NCBI GenBank assembly: GCA_039000515.1
Contig: JBCFYV010001001.1
Location: forward strand, 9,507,873-9,571,872
DNA from: Timema cristinae
Taxonomy: Eukaryota > Arthropoda > Insecta > Phasmatodea > Timematidae
Reading direction: 5' to 3'
DNA: 64,000 nucleotides
This document shows positions 21,073-32,114 of the stretch, piece by piece. How positions within the stretch are numbered: the stretch's first letter is position 1; every line of letters starts with the position of its first letter. A program made the position numbers and the translations under genes. The notes below the pieces were generated by a model. That model was not told the origin of the DNA. It ran no database searches and saw nothing but the letters and a program-made list of their open reading frames with translations.

Positions 21073-21347
21073 ACCAACTTAGCATGAGGTTTAAGACGTT
21101 AGACTAGTTTTTTTGCTACTTTTTTTAGCAACACGTTTTACTAAATATACAGGTTAATAGGCATATGTACTAATTACTCTCATGTGTTAGGGATAAGGAA
21201 TATTGAGATTTGCGGAAATATAATTGTATTTGCATGGTGGGAGAGTGGAAAACCATTTGGTAAAATCACCCTCAATACACCCGATCTCCCAGTCATCGGC
21301 ACTCCAGTCTGTCGTGAGAATGATTCGGCCACCGAATTGGGTTTGGT
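21073..21347 (-). mobile_element. SINE family B with B-box region deleted
   Basis: The reversed tail is badly mutated (GCAACACGTTTTACTAAATA). The body is clear (GGGAGAGTGGAAAACCATTT). ACCCGATCTCCCAGTCATCG shows that the usual GACCGGGATTCGAACCC segment is missing, so this copy lacks its B box. A short plus-strand head fragment (GAGGTTTAAGACGTTAGAC) lies just to the left. Confidence 0.7.
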
Positions 21348-21639
21348 CACTGTTTACCAAAAGGTTTGGATTTTGAATCATAGCGGATACAATTCGGGGT
21401 GGGTATTCCTCTTGAGCTAACTTTCTTTTTCCTATCCCGCATATTAAACCTACCTACAAATTTAATTTGAAAAAATTCTCATCAACACTAACTTGATTCT
21501 CCTGTCGGAGGATCTTGCATTTTGCACTTCCAAATATGGCAAAGAGTTGATATGGTACCATACACTTATGTTTACAAGTGACATCAACAATTATTTAATC
21601 TAATAAATAATTTAATGTGTAGTTCATTGAAGAAGTTTA

Positions 21640-21895
21640 TACCAGCTTCAATGGACGAAATGGTCTAAGACGTCACTCTCGTGTTATATTGGTCTACTGA
21701 TGACGGGGAGATCGCGGCTTGAATCCCGATTGGGTCTACTGAAGTGTGTTTTTTCCTAAATTGTATACCAATCTCTTCCCAAGCAAGTGCGTGTAGATTA
21801 CCTCTAAAATACTTCCGGTTCATCCCTACTTTAGTAGAGTAATTATCATGTATGCCTATAACCAGAACAGGTGGTAAGACGCGGTGATTCTTTAA
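21640..21895 (+). mobile_element. SINE family B, subfamily with ACCTCTAAAATACTTCC
   Basis: Head CAGCTTCAATGGACGAAATG and GTCTAAGACGTCACTCTCG, B box GGCTTGAATCCCG, body GTAGATTACCTCTAAAATAC and TAGAGTAATTATCATG, tail TAACCAGAACAGGTGGTAAG with ACGCGGTGA. The same subfamily occurs at 12.5 and 43.65 kb. Confidence 0.85.
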
Positions 21896-22109
21896 ATAAA
21901 TTCCTTGATACCAATTCGTTCTCGCTTTAGTGGTATCCCTTTCACGCCAATCACTTGATGTGTCACTTCAGGACGGTAGGCTGAGGATCATGATCTTCCT
22001 TTGGGAACATGTTGTAGGCCTAATGGATGTACAAACTTCTTAAAAATATCATTACATTAACCCTTGATTTAACCTTCTTCTTAATAAAACAACCCCAATG
22101 TTGGTTTAG

Positions 22110-22487
22110 TATGATTTCTATGCATCCGGAGCTGAGCATGGACTCAGCCCTTCGTTTGGTTAGGGCTGCCTGCACCATCTGGTGGAAATTCCGTGTAATA
22201 GGGGAGTTCAGAAAGTGTGGAGGCTACCGGTTACCCTTCACACTGAATTTACATGAAAGGACCTACCAATTCTTCTGAAAAAAAAAAGTATTTTCAGATA
22301 TTTTTCAGTGTTCTTTTACATGCTACAATAGACGTGGGACCGGCGGCTCTACTTCCCTTTCGAAGAAATTGTACTAACGATATTTATCGCTCAAGAAAAA
22401 TCCGTTGACCCTGGTTGGGTTTGAACCCACTAACATCTGGTCACCAGGCGAGCACTTTAACCCAAGACCATCAAGTTTGACATGATT
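22110..22487 (-). mobile_element. SINE family D, second copy
   Basis: The head at the right end has B box GGTTTGAACCC. The body includes GAAAGGACCTACCAATTCTT, GTGTTCTTTTACATGCTACA and GTGGGACCGGCGGCTCTACT. The far end (GGAGTTCAGAAAGTGTGGAG, CACCATCTGGTGGAAATTCC) differs from the 2.1 kb copy, pointing to two subfamilies. Confidence 0.65.
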
Positions 22488-22489
22488 TA

Positions 22490-23225
22490 AATTATTATTT
22501 TGAAATATTATCACTTATTTTAAAGGGAAAATTCCCGAAATTCGCCTGGAGAAAGGACAGAAACTTGTACCCCCACTCGGTCTGTTATCGAACCTCCATC
22601 CTTCCGGGTAGGAATCAGGACTACAGTTGCCAATGATCAGCAGTTATCGTAGCGACGCGTTAGTTCACTTTTGCAGGACGTCAACCCTTAATTTTTGTTA
22701 TTGTGGTGACAATGGTAATCGTTTGTCAACCGGTCAGTCCACCACCCCTGATAGGACATATCAGGGTTTGAATGCAGGTATCTGTCCATGATCAGACAAG
22801 AGGGTGGGGGGCTGGGTTCGAAATCCCCGAGGGCTGAATGATAACATAACACCCTTCTAACCCTGGAGGTGTGTGTGCGTGTGTGAAGGTGGGAGGGTGA
22901 GGGGGGGGGGGTTACGAGTGATAAATGATGTCAGATGAATCTTGTGTCCGGTTCAGTCAATTTGCCTGTCAATATCATGCCCTGTATTGCTCACTGTTTT
23001 ACTGTTTAGTGCCCGACAATAAATCTACACGGGGGTCTCTTTACTTTGATTTTATAAAATTTATTCGTCTTGTTTTACACTTTGATCTGTACACAGAGGA
23101 AATAAATTAACACTTTTTACTTTAAAAAAAATTGTAAGGAAGGTCATCACATCGCTTTCATATTCTAATTTATAAGGCTCTATAATAGTTTATTTTTTAC
23201 GGGAATTTGACTTTATAAATTGCCA
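22490..23225. other. Spacer with tRNA-like fragments
   Basis: A possible SINE head on minus at about 22540-22660 (AGGTTCGATAAC) and an isolated B-box-like GGGTTCGAAATCCCC near 22815. (GT)n and (G)n occur near 22880-22910. Confidence 0.35.
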
Positions 23226-23226
23226 G

Positions 23227-23475
23227 AATTGATGGCCGCATGATCTAGCGCATCACTCTAGTCTTATACTGGATTCCTGCATATGAAAAGATAGGAGTTT
23301 GAATCCCGGTCGGGTGTACTAAGTGTAGATTTTTCCGAAATGGTTTGCCACTCTTCCGCCACGAAAATACGAGTACATTTACTCTAAAATCCTTCCCTTC
23401 TTATCTTTGTTAAATTATCCAGATAAATGTATACGTATAACCTAAACTGGGCTTACAATACAAAATTGCGTCAAG
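23227..23475 (+). mobile_element. SINE family B, full length
   Basis: Head TTGATGGCCGCATGATCTAG, B box GAGTTTGAATCCCGGTCGGG, body GGTTTGCCACTCTTCCGCCA, decayed tail ATAACCTAAACTGGGCTTAC. It abuts the C-terminal end of the minus-strand pseudogene at 23480. Confidence 0.8.
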
Positions 23476-23479
23476 GATC

Positions 23480-25870
23480 TTAATTAAAGTATTTTTTTTT
23501 TTACCTTAAAAACGTCAGAATCTTGTATTGTTGAAATACGTTTATAAAAGAAGTAGCCGAGCATAGTTAATGTGGTCATGAGAAAAAAAGTATTTGACTA
23601 GCGATTCAATAGATGTAATATTTAGTGAAAAATTCCTTGTCCTTGTTACTCGAATGAACTGTAGTATTGTTTCAAACTGATTAATGTAAATCATAATAAA
23701 CTAATATACTTTATTGAAACTTTCTTCGAAAGTCTTATATTTCCTAAATATATCCAGAGTTTCTAATTTTTCTAAAGCTTCTAAGGTATCTAGCTAGCTT
23801 AAGGCGTTTCCTTTGATCTATTGGGGAATTCATATCTTCCTAGAGGGATTGTTTCAATGACAATGACAACTCCTCGAAGACGTCTTTATCTTGTGGTTCA
23901 TTCACTAAATCTGATTAAAGTACAACTGGTACAGTGCCAACAAGGTTACATTGTGAGCTTTAAGTAAACTGTACAGATGTCTTCTGTTGAGAATGTTGCT
24001 AACTGTTGTAGGTGAATACATATCAGCCTTTACCCATGCTTGATCCATTCCACACCCTTCAATATATTTCCCTATTGCAAATAGTGCCCAAAATGTTACA
24101 TGCAGTTCTCTAGGACGAAATTAAAAACTGCTGTCTTATATCCTTTCTTGAAACCTAAAGTTTCATTGCCAAATCGTACAACTGCAAGTCAAGACTTAAG
24201 CATATTATATTTTCTTATTTTTTGATATTGCTCGGGCTTTCATCAATCCCGTGTATAAAACTTCATAACTAGTTGGCGTTAATCTAATTATTGGAGGAAT
24301 TAATGCCACATTTGTTAAATGTGATGGAAGTGTCAACAGAGAATTAAAAGCAACCCATGTTCTGGGAAATTTTATTTTTAAATTATCTTCATCGCCAGGA
24401 AATTGTAAATAACCAATATATTATACCTATAATAAGCCGTACTAGATCTGTTTTCATACTGGAATCAAATATAGTGGTATTTTTGTTTAACTCAAATGGA
24501 AAATGTCCTTACTTCGGTGACGGTCATTCACAAGATAGTATATCTAATCCAATTTCATTTTCAATCCTTTCGGGTGATACATTTTGAATTACTTTGATAA
24601 TTATTGGAATTCTCAATTTTTGTCTAGTACACAAGTGCTGTACCATGCAATGTGTCCTTATCACAAGTTTTGACTCCAAAAAATCAATATTATCTGATTA
24701 AAACCATAAAAATTATTTACTGACTAACCATGATGATAGGCATAGACCTCCAAACGAATTCATTTCATTTTAAACAACCTCTTCAATACTGGCTTTTATA
24801 GCAAGAACATTTTCGTATGCAATTGTCATTCCCAGATCAGAAATTTTCGAAATCGTGTATTTTTGTTTAGGTTCAGGGCCAATCCAACTGATCAATATCA
24901 CAGTGGTTCTAAACATTACTTTCCTCTTGTTTTGGTTTGTAAAATACTTTTCTATCGGTTTTATAGGCCTAGACCAAGTGTTGAGCGAAGATGTTGGCAT
25001 TGCAATTTATATGTGAGTTTCTTCTATCACTTTGAATCACCCAGTTATTTGAATTGCATGCTTGCAAAGCAAAGTAGGTGAAGTATAGTCAGTAAGCGAT
25101 CCACTGAATCTCCATTATTCTGACTGCTGAATATCTCTTAAAATTTTGGCTGCCTTCATTAGAATTTCAAAGTCAGTTTTAACATCACTTTAGTTTATAA
25201 CTTTGATTTTGAACTTTGTAGAAAGCAAATGCTCAGGTTTAGTTCCATTCAAAGGCTTGTTAAAATTAACGTCTTCAATATTTTCCACAGTTAAATTTTT
25301 CAGGTACTACTTGAATTTTATATTTTCAGGTATGAAGCATACATTTTCTAGCAAAAGTTTTATGTGTTTTGTAAATCATTCATGTCCAACATAATATGAT
25401 TTTCGAGTGATTGACGCAATATATCTACAAGTTCCAGTTCTGATATTATTTTACCGTAGTTGACACTTTCTTCTACATCCTAGTTTGTTGTATCAGTCTC
25501 TTATATTTTACTAAACATGCGAGATGGTATTTCATGTCAAAAGCTCGGGCAGCTAGAGGGTCATTGATACTAACTAGGACACTGAGTCTCACATGAAGCA
25601 CATCATATTAGTCTTCTTTCAGATTGATATTAGTGGTAAGCCCATATTAGCAAAGCAAGCCTCATGTAAGTTTTCCCCACAATTTTCTTGACACAAGACA
25701 CATAAATTTTTTTAAAATTTGGTTTCCTTGGTATGCACTGTGAATCTGAAGTATAAGATGAGGGTACAGAAGGGCGACCCTTTTGACCTCGTCATACATG
25801 AGTCACATTTCCTGAAGACACTCTCTTTTTTAAGCGCAATTTAGCTCTCTCAATGTTTTAATATTAGTAG
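23480..25870 (-). pseudogene. Decayed copy of a large uncharacterised invertebrate protein family
   Basis: Reading the minus strand across frame changes and many stops gives collinear protein-like blocks. From the N-terminal side they are: CVLCQENCGENLHEACFA (about 25630-25710), a possible zinc-binding CxxC; DPLAARAFDMKYHLACLVK (about 25500-25580); TKPEHLLSTKFK and FEILMKAAKILRDIQQSE (about 25120-25250); YTISKISDLGMTIAYENVL (about 24795-24860); SDNIDF (about 24675-24700); VALIPPIIRLTPTSYEVLYT (about 24255-24320); ELHVTFWALFAIGKYIEGCG (about 24055-24115); ILQFIRVTRTRNFSLN and FFSHDHINYARLL (about 23550-23665). The block order and wording match, from memory, very large proteins of unknown function recurring in cnidarians, molluscs and arthropods and suspected to be mobile-element borne. 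The downstream end is cut at a SINE. No intact domain is left, so it is surely non-functional. A search should settle the family. Confidence 0.7.
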
Positions 25871-25871
25871 C

Positions 25872-26116
25872 GTTACTGTAACATAAAAAAAAAATGATAT
25901 GGTACACTTTTATTTATAAATTCATCGGCAGAGAGACCGGAGACTCGATTTTAAAACTCAAACTCGTCACTGACACCAAAAGTTTGTAAAGTTTCTGTAG
26001 ACACGAGTAACCTTTGAACAGACTCGAGCTTTGGCTTAGAAACACAGTTTTTATAGTTCACAGGCTCGTTCCTACTTTGACATATGATGCATAGGTTGAA
26101 ATCAACTATTTTCAAA
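25872..26116. other. Spacer
   Basis: Nothing recognised. Confidence 0.4.
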
Positions 26117-26117
26117 C

Positions 26118-26366
26118 CTGCCTTGGTGGCGTAGTTAACTAACGCGCTAGTCGTGTTGAGCTAGACTGCCGAGGACGGGGAGATTGAGGTTCGAATCTCA
26201 GTCGGGTGAACTGGGGGCGGTTTTTCCTAAATGGTTTTCCACTCTCATTATGCAAATGCGGGTTAACTTCCTCTAAATTCAACCTTCCCAATTCCTAATT
26301 AGTTAGCATAATTAATACTTAAGCGTATAACCCGAGCTGGTAGTAAGACGCGGTGCTAAAAAACCC
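26118..26366 (+). mobile_element. SINE family B2, well preserved
   Basis: Head CTTGGTGGCGTAGTTAACTA, ACGCGCTAGTCGTGTTGAGC and B box GAGGTTCGAATCTCAGTCGG. Body GGTTTTCCACTCTC and GCAAATGCGGGTTAACTTCC. Tail ATAACCCGAGCTGGTAGTAAG with ACGCGGTGCT. B2 differs from B only in the head and shares its body and tail. Confidence 0.9.
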
Positions 26367-26369
26367 TAT

Positions 26370-27435
26370 TTTCAAGACCTTTGCTGAGTGCAGTGTATCC
26401 ATGTTTAGCTTATACCTTCACAGCGTACTAGAAACTCTGAACAATACTGTGATATAATTTGATACTGCATTTTTTTTAAATTTAATAAGATAAAAACAAT
26501 TAGAGTATAGGAAAAAGGTAAACAAAGTTAAACAAAACGCACAGTGTGAAGTTTAAAGCTAAATTTAAATGACATAGAGTATCCAAAGGAGGGGTTTGGC
26601 TGCCATTTTGTATTGTGGGCTAGCAGCCATATTGTATTTTGTAAAAATGTCAACTTTTTTTTTTGGGGGGGGGGGGGGTAGTTATAGATCATGTAATTTC
26701 AAAATATGGTGAAATATCAGTTTTAACATCTGATCTGCACGAAAAATAACAAATCAACATAAGAGACCACACTATTAGCGCGGCAATGTTCTCTACCACA
26801 ATGATATATCCAGGAATCGTTCTGTGCTCAGGGTCATTCTACAGTCGTAATTTGAAACAGAGTCTGTGATGGTCGTGTTAATTCACTGATACCTAGAACT
26901 AGCATTTTTAAACGTAGGTTTTATATCAGTAAACAGCCTACCAAAAATACACCATATTTAACACTATACACCCGAACTATAGTACAATAGTTAAAGGATG
27001 AACTTCATTTTACAGTTTTAAGAGCTACTGAGTGTATTTAAATGTGTTCAGACGTCTAAGGACGAGAAATACAGCCATATTTTTTCCGACAAATGACACC
27101 GATTTAGGCTCTTTTAAAATAAGTAGGATTTTATCAACTTTTGAATAAAATGCATTTATATATATCCTTCTAAAATATTATTATCATAATATGAACACAA
27201 AAATTATTTTAACAGCTGATTGGTAAGGTTAACCTATAGTCATATAAAATATACATTCAAGGAACAATATGGGATTGAACCAAACCCTTAGTCCGGTAGC
27301 TACCATGAAAAATGAGATCTTAACAAATTATATCTAAGTGATTATTGATTAGACGGTGCGATTTGTTTACGTCAATTTTGAGTGTGCTGTTGTTAATAAA
27401 CTTATTATTGTTAGATTTAACAGTGTATGAATTTA
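26370..27435. other. AT-rich spacer
   Basis: A direct repeat AGCCATATTGTATT / TGCCATTTTGTATT lies near 26600-26640, then a T/G run. No gene or repeat family recognised. Confidence 0.4.
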
Positions 27436-27440
27436 ATATT

Positions 27441-27715
27441 AGCACCGCGTCTTACTACCGTTCGGGTTATACGCACTTACGCTAATGTGTGATGGTAGGG
27501 TGATTGTGAGATGAAATGGAAGGACCTACAGTTTAACGTGGGTCCGAACCACGGTGGCGCCTAGTATTCCACACATTCACAAGTTGTGATTAATACGTCT
27601 TGTCAGAGTGAAGGAAGGGTTTGGTAATCAGATAAATCTGTGCCGGGACCGAGGATTGAACCCCGGACCCCAGCACAGAAGTCTGACACCTTACCCCTAG
27701 ACCACCAGGTCACCC
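27441..27715 (-). mobile_element. SINE family A, full length, long subfamily
   Basis: The reversed tail (AGCACCGCGTCTTACTACCG), body (GTTGTGATTAATACGTCTTG, which marks the long subfamily) and head (GATTGAACCCCGGACCCC, CCCTAGACCACCAGGTCAC) are all present. It joins the next B copy without spacer, forming a B-A dimer on the minus strand. Confidence 0.9.
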
Positions 27716-27932
27716 TTGTTTGGGTTATACGCATGTCGCATCTGTACTAGTTACCCTAGTGTGCTGGGAATGAGAAACTTTTAATTTCAGAGGAAGTGCA
27801 CCCGTATTTGCGTACATTTAAGAAAAGTTCCTTTAGTACACCCGACCGTTATTTTAAACCAGATCTCTCCACCATCGCCAGACAAGTCTATTACTAGAGT
27901 GATGCCTTACATCATGTGGCCACCGAAGAGTG
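27716..27932 (-). mobile_element. SINE family B, older half of a B-A dimer
   Basis: Starts in mid-tail (TTGTTTGGGTTATACGCATG), lacking the GCACCGCGTCTTACTACC end, then GAGGAAGTGCACCCGTATTT, GATGCCTTACATCATGTGGC and CACCGAAG. It is more diverged than the attached A copy. Confidence 0.75.
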
Positions 27933-27957
27933 TTTATTGCTTTTTAATTTTTGTCAT

Positions 27958-28197
27958 TTACACCACGTCTTACTACCTGGTCAAGATATAGGCATTTTAT
28001 CTAGCCCGGCGTGAAAATAAAGTAAATTTAGAGGAAATGTACCGTCATTAGGTGGAGGGTGAGTGGCAAATAATTTAGAGTAAGACACCTTCAGTACAAC
28101 TGTTGGAACTCTTTACTCTTAACCTTCTCGTTACCGACGAACCAGATTATATGAACCTGACAATTACACCGCATGTCCACCAATGCAGGTAAATTTA
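27958..28197 (-). mobile_element. SINE family C, full length
   Basis: Reversed tail CACCACGTCTTACTACCTGG, body AGAGGAAATGTACCGTCATT, head CGTTACCGACGAACCAGATT and CACCGCATGTCCACCAATG. Confidence 0.65.
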
Positions 28198-28402
28198 TTC
28201 TACAAAAAGACAAAGGAATAACATCTCTAAGGTGTTGGTTGTAATGGGGAATGAGGAAATCAGTGATAAAACGAGATATAATATTACAGTTTTAATACGA
28301 AAACCCTAGCTGAATATATTTCATCACTAACCACGAGTCCAGGATCTATTTATTAGTCTGTACTTAGAGTTATATGTATTAATTAGTAACGATATTTGTT
28401 AA

Positions 28403-28628
28403 CAGTCCAATTTTCGTATGAAGGGCCTTATCTAACAAATAGGAAAGTTACCAGAGCTACTTATATTTATTAATACGTCGTGTATCGTTATTTTCAGCTG
28501 TCACTCTTGATGGATATTATCAAAAACTTTAGAATAACACTAGTAATTTAGTAAAATATTATTAGTTTTGGCCGAAAAAGAATATGTTCGTATTTTCTAA
28601 AATTCCTTTCAAATTAAAATTGAATTGT
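28403..28628 (+). mobile_element. MITE M2
   Basis: Left end CAGTCCAATTTTCGTATGAA, interior TTATTTTCAGCTGTCACTC and TAGAATAACACTAGTAATTT, right end TTTCAAATTAAAATTGAATTG. Same order as the 17.4 kb copy. Confidence 0.7.
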
Positions 28629-28629
28629 A

Positions 28630-29255
28630 TTTATATTGGCTCGAAAGAATTTTCTAGATATACTACTATAACGTTTTCAGTATTTATTTTTATAGCATGT
28701 GCGATTTAATTTGGCATACTGCCTAGCTTACAAATCATTACTTTTGGTGAGTTTGAAGCTAAAGAGGCTGGTCTATCCATCCATCTTGTTTGTTAACCCT
28801 ACAATAGGATTCGTGCTCTACATAGTAGCTTTTTATTTATTTATTTTTTTTGCTTCTGTATTCAAACAAGAGTATGAGGGGTACATGTATGCCATACACA
28901 CCCTCCTCCAAACAGCAAAACCTTTTTTTTTTACATATATATTATTTACTTTTTCTTCTTACTGTACTGAACAATGAAAGGTGACGCTCCAAAAAACCGC
29001 TCTTCAAAAAAAAAAAAAGATAAAAAGAAGAGAATACATTATTTCTTTTCTGTATTATATTCAATCTAATATTATCTTTTATGTTTTCTATGCTGAATCA
29101 TGATGCCAGTAATAATGCCACTGGGGCAGTGTGTGTGTATATATATTGGTGTGGAAGGGTGGGGGAAGGAGGGGAAATGTAGGGGGCTTAGGGAGAGACG
29201 GGGTTGATGATTTCGATGACGACGATCATTATCCTATAAACTTGGTATACAGTGG
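28630..29255. other. AT-rich spacer
   Basis: The 92-codon ORF at 28699-28977 is hydrophobic mainly because of T-rich sequence. No repeat recognised. Confidence 0.4.
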
Positions 29256-29259
29256 TGCA

Positions 29260-30140
29260 CTCTGGGAGATGAGACATACTACAGTTAAAAGGATCTATAT
29301 CCAAAGTAGCAAAGAAATCAACAGCCTGCGTTTTGAAGAGGTTGACAAATCTAAATACTTGGGAAATTCTCTTGCAGGTAGAAATTTAAAAAAAAAAATC
29401 AAGAGTAGGTCAAAGAACAAAGTTCATTCAGGCAATGCTTATTATTATTATTATTATTATTTAGTTTATAAGCTGTTGTCATATCGTCTTCTGTCACAAA
29501 ATATTAAGCTGAGAATATAGAAATTTATAATTCAATCCATTGTCTAGTTTTTTTTTACACCGATCCCACTTACCGTTCGGGTTATACGCTTAGTGTACTA
29601 ATTACTCTAAATGTGTTAGGGACTAAAAAGGTTGAATTTAGATGAAGTGTGCCCGGATTAGCATGATAGGAGAGTGGAAAAAAACATTTATGAAAAACCA
29701 CCCTCATTACACCCGACTGGGATTGAACCCTGATCTCCCCGTCATCGGCAGTCTAGTATATTGCGAGAGTGGGGGCCTTAGACCATGTGACCACAAGAGT
29801 GTGTCTAAGATTTTTTTTATGCTTGCTCACTTTGTACCAAGAGACAAAGCTGATGGTATTTGAGAACAAAGTACTGAGAAAGATGTTTGGGCCTAAGAAG
29901 GGCGAACAAACAGGTGAATGAATACAGTTAAATAGTGACGAAATGCATGATATGTGTGTATCTTCAGGATAATAAAGGCGGGCGGAGACTAAGGTGGGGG
30001 TACTCATGTGGCACGTATGGATTAAGACAGGCGTGTACACAAAATTGTTGTTGGAAAACCTGAAGAAACTAGAGCCATTGGTAGACCATAAAATTTGTGA
30101 AGGATAGTGTGAAAATAGATTTGAAGTAGGCTAGGGTGTC
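29260..30140 (+). pseudogene. LINE reverse-transcriptase C-terminal fragment, split by a SINE
   Basis: The left part reads LRFEEVDKSKYLGNSLAG, then a run of seven tyrosine codons, then LVYKLLSYRLLSQNIKLRI, a stop and FIIQSIV. After the SINE at 29557-29805 the same protein resumes as LTLYQETKLMVFENKVLR and KMFGPKKGEQTGE, then broken pieces (LNSDEMHDMCVSS, VGVLMWHVWI, KLEPLVDHK). This is the region after the RT catalytic core in non-LTR retrotransposons of a type common in arthropods (from memory). The YADD-type catalytic box is not in this fragment. Stops and the SINE show it is dead. Confidence 0.85.
29557..29805 (-). mobile_element. SINE family B inserted in the LINE
   Basis: Reversed tail CCCACTTACCGTTCGGGTTA, body GAGAGTGGAAAAAAACATTT, B box GGGATTGAACCC, head TTGCGAGAGTGGGGGCCTTA and GACCATGTGACCAC. 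GTCTAG on the left and GTCTAAG on the right may be the target duplication. Confidence 0.85.
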
Positions 30141-30166
30141 AGGCTACTTAAATATAGTTTCACACT

Positions 30167-30169
30167 ATC

Positions 30170-30231
<62 letters not shown>

Positions 30232-30350
30232 CCTATGGAACCCGGGTTCGATTCCCGGCTGGAAACTTGGATATTTTCCTCTAAAGATGAATCCCCCAAC
30301 GGTCACCGGAACTTGGTTAATTAGGCTTAAGTTAGGTTTAAGTGTTTCCA
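30167..30350 (+). mobile_element. SINE-like head G behind (TC)n(TA)n
   Basis: A strong B box with pairing arms (CCCGGGTTCGATTCCCGGCT) and downstream GGAAACTTGGATATTTTCCT. The A-box side is replaced by (TC)n(TA)n from 30167 to 30230. No shared tail. Confidence 0.5.
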
Positions 30351-30351
30351 T

Positions 30352-31785
30352 TGTGTATGCATATATATATATATGCCATCATATATATTTATTATATTCC
30401 TCATTTAAAATGTATCATTTAGTACACTATTTTGGATGTGATTTATTTAACTAATTTTAGTTGTAGATTATAAAATAACTTGCATTATTTAGCAAAAGCT
30501 TGGGGGTACAAAGTTGAAACGAAATTATATATGAGGTATACGAGAAATAAAAGGTTGAATACAACTGATTTAACTCACTCAGACCCCAACTGACCAATCA
30601 CATATAGATTCTGCCCGCATGAGAAATATATTTTCATTGATACCTAGCCATTGAGTGTCTTAATTAATTAATTAATTAATAGGTACAATTTAAACACGTT
30701 ATGCCTACTCTGGAAACGCGCGACGCCATGGCTTAAGACGGCAATTTTTTCGTCGTATCTCCAAGGTAATGCAGGTACATTTCCATCAACAGCCCTCCTT
30801 TTCTCTGACCCATAGATTGAGTCATTAAATATATCTTTGTATTAAAACGTATGAAAGAATAATGATAGATAATATTGACAGCGCTTTCTGTGCCAACTTC
30901 CCATTTAAATGTAAGACGAACGTGACATAAGGCGTTTTATTTCAGAAGAGACAACCGCCTAGCACAATAGCGGCAGTCTGAAAGATAGGGTGCACACGTT
31001 ATTTCATGAGTGGTGAGGCTACCAGAAGGACTATTGAACTAACCAAAAGTAATAGCCCCAATTTCGCTACCTCAATAGGGTCCGCGCTTGCGTATATAAA
31101 AAAATATATATAATGCACTTCATAAAAAAAAAAGAGAGAGAGACACCCAAAATGAAAACAAGAATCATAAAACGAAAGAGGAACGATGAACAATTTCAAG
31201 ACCTGAAATTACATATCGTTTTCTAGCTTTATTGTGTAGAATAGAGCATCGTATGAAAGCCATCACCGATTTATAATAGGATCCTTACTCAAACTATTGT
31301 CGTAACTAAAAAATTGTTTAGAGAAAATAGAGGGTTTGAGGGGTCAAGGGGTGCTATTAAAATATAAATTCGAAGGGAAGTCTGTCAAATGAGAGAAAAA
31401 GAATTATTTCCCTACAAAGAGTTAAAAAAAATAAAAAAAAGGACCGCAACTAAATATGTCAAAAGAAGCCGCCTCTTTCGTATCAAACAATCAAACATTC
31501 CTATTTCGCTGTCAATTCGTTCCTATCCATCCCCACTCCTTCACCTTTATTTCGTCTGCATATAATTCGTTTGATTTCGTGATCAGTTCATTTTATAGAG
31601 GATACAATGTTACCTAAGTTAAATACAAATGAGATGTTTTGTGAAGAAAACTCTATGGAATTAAATACATACATGGGAGTAGGGCTAGAAACTGTCGACA
31701 TGTGTAATTTAAATTAAGATTATAAAAAGTTACATAGCAAAATGTGACATGCAAGTATTTTATATACTGTGTATTATTTATTTTT
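30352..31785. other. AT-rich spacer
   Basis: (AATT)n near 30662-30680. No coding or repeat family recognised. Confidence 0.4.
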
Positions 31786-31787
31786 TA

Positions 31788-31832
31788 CTCGAGGTATTTA
31801 ACGTACACTTTTTGAACAGATTGATTATATCA
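31788..31832 (-). mobile_element. SINE family D, 3' fragment
   Basis: GAGGTATTTAACGTACACTT and TTGAACAGATTGATTATATC match the tail end of the 2.1 kb copy. It is cut exactly where a family A copy starts. Confidence 0.6.
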
Positions 31833-32113
31833 ATCCTCTGTCCCGGCACAGATTTATCTAATTACCAAACCCTTCCTTCACTCTGACAAGACGTGTATTA
31901 ATCACAACTTGTGAATGTGGGGAATGCCAGGCCTCCACCGTGGTTCGGATTCCACGTTAAACTGTATGTCCTCATTTCTTCTCACAATCATCCTACCATT
32001 ACACATTAGCGTAAGTGCGTATAACCCGAACGGGTAGTAAACCGGTGTTAGTAATAATAATAATAATAATAATATAACCCAAACAGGTAGAAAGATGCGG
32101 TGCTAAAAAAAAA
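31833..32113 (+). mobile_element. SINE family A (5'-truncated) followed by a B tail
   Basis: A starts within the head just after the B box (ATCCTCTGTCCCGGCACAGA), runs through the long-subfamily body, and ends CCCGAACGGGTAGTAAACC with (AAT)n at 32073. ATAACCCAAACAGGTAGAAAG with ATGCGGTGCT follows, a second tail from a lost B copy. Confidence 0.85.
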
Positions 32114-32114
32114 G

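Noticed and set aside
26590..26650. GCAGCCAT/TTGTATT repeat as a regulatory palindrome
   Set aside because: A short imperfect direct repeat without further copies or context.
28699..28977. 92-residue hydrophobic ORF as a membrane protein
   Set aside because: Hydrophobicity comes from T-rich codons in AT-rich DNA; no family features or splice context.
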